Assembly (NCBI GenBank): GCA_944385595.1
Contig: CALWXY010000068.1
Span: 1-6,950, forward strand
DNA from: an uncultured Oscillospiraceae bacterium
GTDB lineage: Bacteria > Bacillota > Clostridia > Oscillospirales > Oscillospiraceae
Length of the DNA stretch: 6,950 nt
Reading direction: 5' to 3'
In this document: one piece after another, positions 5,916 to 6,950 of the stretch
Numbering within the stretch: the first letter of the stretch is position 1
Layout of the letters: every line of letters starts with the position of its first letter
Program-made: the position numbers and the translations under genes
The notes under the pieces: model-generated
Seen by the model: only the letters and a program-made list of their open reading frames with translations
What the model was told of the DNA's origin: nothing
Database searches by the model: none

Positions 5916-6950
5916 TCATGCTCTCAGCCGCCTGTCTGTGCGCGAGATGAGAGCGTAGTAGCCGAGGCAGAGCACTATCTGCACCGCCGTCGAAGCCGGG
6001 GTGGCAAGCCCCACCATGAAGAGCGACACCGGCTCGAGCCGGCTCATGAAAAACGACACGGGTATCCTCACGCCGAAGGCGCCGATGATGCCCTGCGCCA
6101 TGACGAAAATCGTGCGGCCGCAGCCGTTGAAGTAGCCCACCATACAGAACATGACGGACACGAGCAGGCAGTCCACGGCGTAGGCGCGCAGGTACTCCGC
6201 CGCGGCGGCGACGACCTCGTCCGCGCCGTCCTTGGCGAAGAGACGCACCAGCAGGTCGCCGTGGAAATAGGCGAGCCACGCCATCACGACGCCGACAGCC
6301 AGCGACAGCCCTATGCCGCACAGCAGCGCGCGCTTTGCCCTGCCGGGCTTCTCCGCGCCGAGGTTCTGCGAGACGAAGGCCGCCATCGACTGATTGAAGG
6401 CCGAGGGCACCAGCATGATGAAGCCGCAGAGCTTCTCCGCTATGCCGACGCCCGCCGACGGCACGACGCCGAGCGTGTTCACAATGGCGGTGATGACGAG
6501 GAAGGATATGCTGACCAGCATATCCTGAAAGGCCACCGGAAAGCCTATACGCAGAACGGAGAGCATCCTCCGCCGGTCAAAGCCAATCCGCCGGATTGAG
6601 AATTCAAACGGCAGGCCGCGCCGCCTTATGACGGCCAGCGATATGACGACGCTGAGCGCCTGCGCGGCGACGGTGGCGATAGCTGCGCCCGCCGTGGCCA
6701 TGCCGAAGCCGCCGACGAGCAGCAAATCGCCGCCAATATTGAAGACGCAGGCGATGAACACGGTGATGAGCGGCATTTTCGAGTCGCCGAGGCCGCGGAA
6801 CACCGCGCCGAGCACGTTGTAGGCGACGATGAAAACAGTGCCTGCCGAGCAGATGCGGACGTAGCTGACTGTGGCGTCGAAGGCGGCCTGCGGCGTCTGC
6901 ATGATGCGGACGAGCGGCACGGCGAAGAGCTGCATCGCCGCCGTGATGGC
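5916..6950 (-). CDS. MATE family efflux transporter, N-terminus beyond the window
   Basis: 344 residues of a multidrug and toxic compound extrusion (MATE) protein; the frame stays open to the last base, and full-length MATE proteins are about 440-460 residues, so roughly 100 N-terminal residues are missing. The visible part has about ten hydrophobic segments. Recognised family segments, numbered from the first visible residue, include FRGLGDSKMPL (about 51-61), NIGGDLLLVGGFGMATAGAAIAT (about 71-93), the start of the second half RIGFPVAFQDML (about 133-144) and AFVSQNLGAEKPGRAKRAL (about 190-208). These proteins export cationic drugs or metabolites using sodium or proton gradients. The usual LDP after the Asn in NIGGD is GGD here. 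The C-terminus ends in RTDRRLRA. It is the upstream gene of the GH1 pair; its promoter is outside the window. The substrate is unknown. Confidence 0.93.
   Translation of the reverse strand, partial: AITAAMQLFAVPLVRIMQTPQAAFDATVSYVRICSAGTVFIVAYNVLGAVFRGLGDSKMPLITVFIACVFNIGGDLLLVGGFGMATAGAAIATVAAQALSVVISLAVIRRRGLPFEFSIRRIGFDRRRMLSVLRIGFPVAFQDMLVSISFLVITAIVNTLGVVPSAGVGIAEKLCGFIMLVPSAFNQSMAAFVSQNLGAEKPGRAKRALLCGIGLSLAVGVVMAWLAYFHGDLLVRLFAKDGADEVVAAAAEYLRAYAVDCLLVSVMFCMVGYFNGCGRTIFVMAQGIIGAFGVRIPVSFFMSRLEPVSLFMVGLATPASTAVQIVLCLGYYALISRTDRRLRA

Noticed and set aside
5496..6599. A 367-residue plus-strand frame antisense to the GH1 and MATE genes.
   Set aside because: His/Arg/Glu-rich with no domain or ribosome site, and it crosses the boundary between two well-supported genes on the other strand.

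Overview
The window is GC-rich bacterial DNA with Gram-positive (Firmicutes) signals: strong AGGAGG-type ribosome binding sites, TTGACA/TATAAT-type promoters, a YtrA-type GntR repressor, an S-layer-homology (SLH) surface protein and two genes starting with TTG. A GC-rich anaerobic member of the Clostridia, such as an Oscillospiraceae-like gut bacterium, is the best guess. That is inference; nothing in the window fixes the taxon.

Layout. (1) 67-567, minus: a shikimate-kinase family protein with its own promoter, divergent from the next unit. (2) 709-2608, plus: a compact three-gene operon (GntR/YtrA regulator, ABC ATPase, six-helix ABC permease). The genes overlap by 4 bp and 1 bp. The operon promoter carries a near-ideal operator at 661-696 made of four copies of one heptamer. 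An imperfect hairpin follows the operon. (3) 2733-4562, plus: a secreted SLH-domain protein with its own extended -10 promoter. Its C-terminal two thirds appear to be about five diverged beta-rich modules of roughly 75 residues. (4) 4572-4605: a perfect hairpin with T tracts on both strands, between convergent genes. (5) 4607-6950, minus: a GH1 beta-glucosidase preceded by a MATE-family transporter whose N-terminus lies beyond the right edge. The two genes are 22 bp apart and probably co-transcribed.

How the genes work together: the GntR-ABC unit looks like a self-regulated, inducible export or stress-response module, of the kind that in Firmicutes responds to cell-envelope stress or antimicrobial peptides. 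The SLH protein would sit on the cell wall. The MATE/GH1 pair joins a membrane exporter to a cytoplasmic glycosidase. The kinase is an aromatic amino acid pathway enzyme by family, with an unusual lid region. No RNA genes, CRISPR arrays, insertion sequences or phage genes were seen. Most of the window is ordinary chromosome. The parts most worth a second look are the operator architecture, the modular surface protein with degenerate SLH motifs, and the atypical kinase lid.
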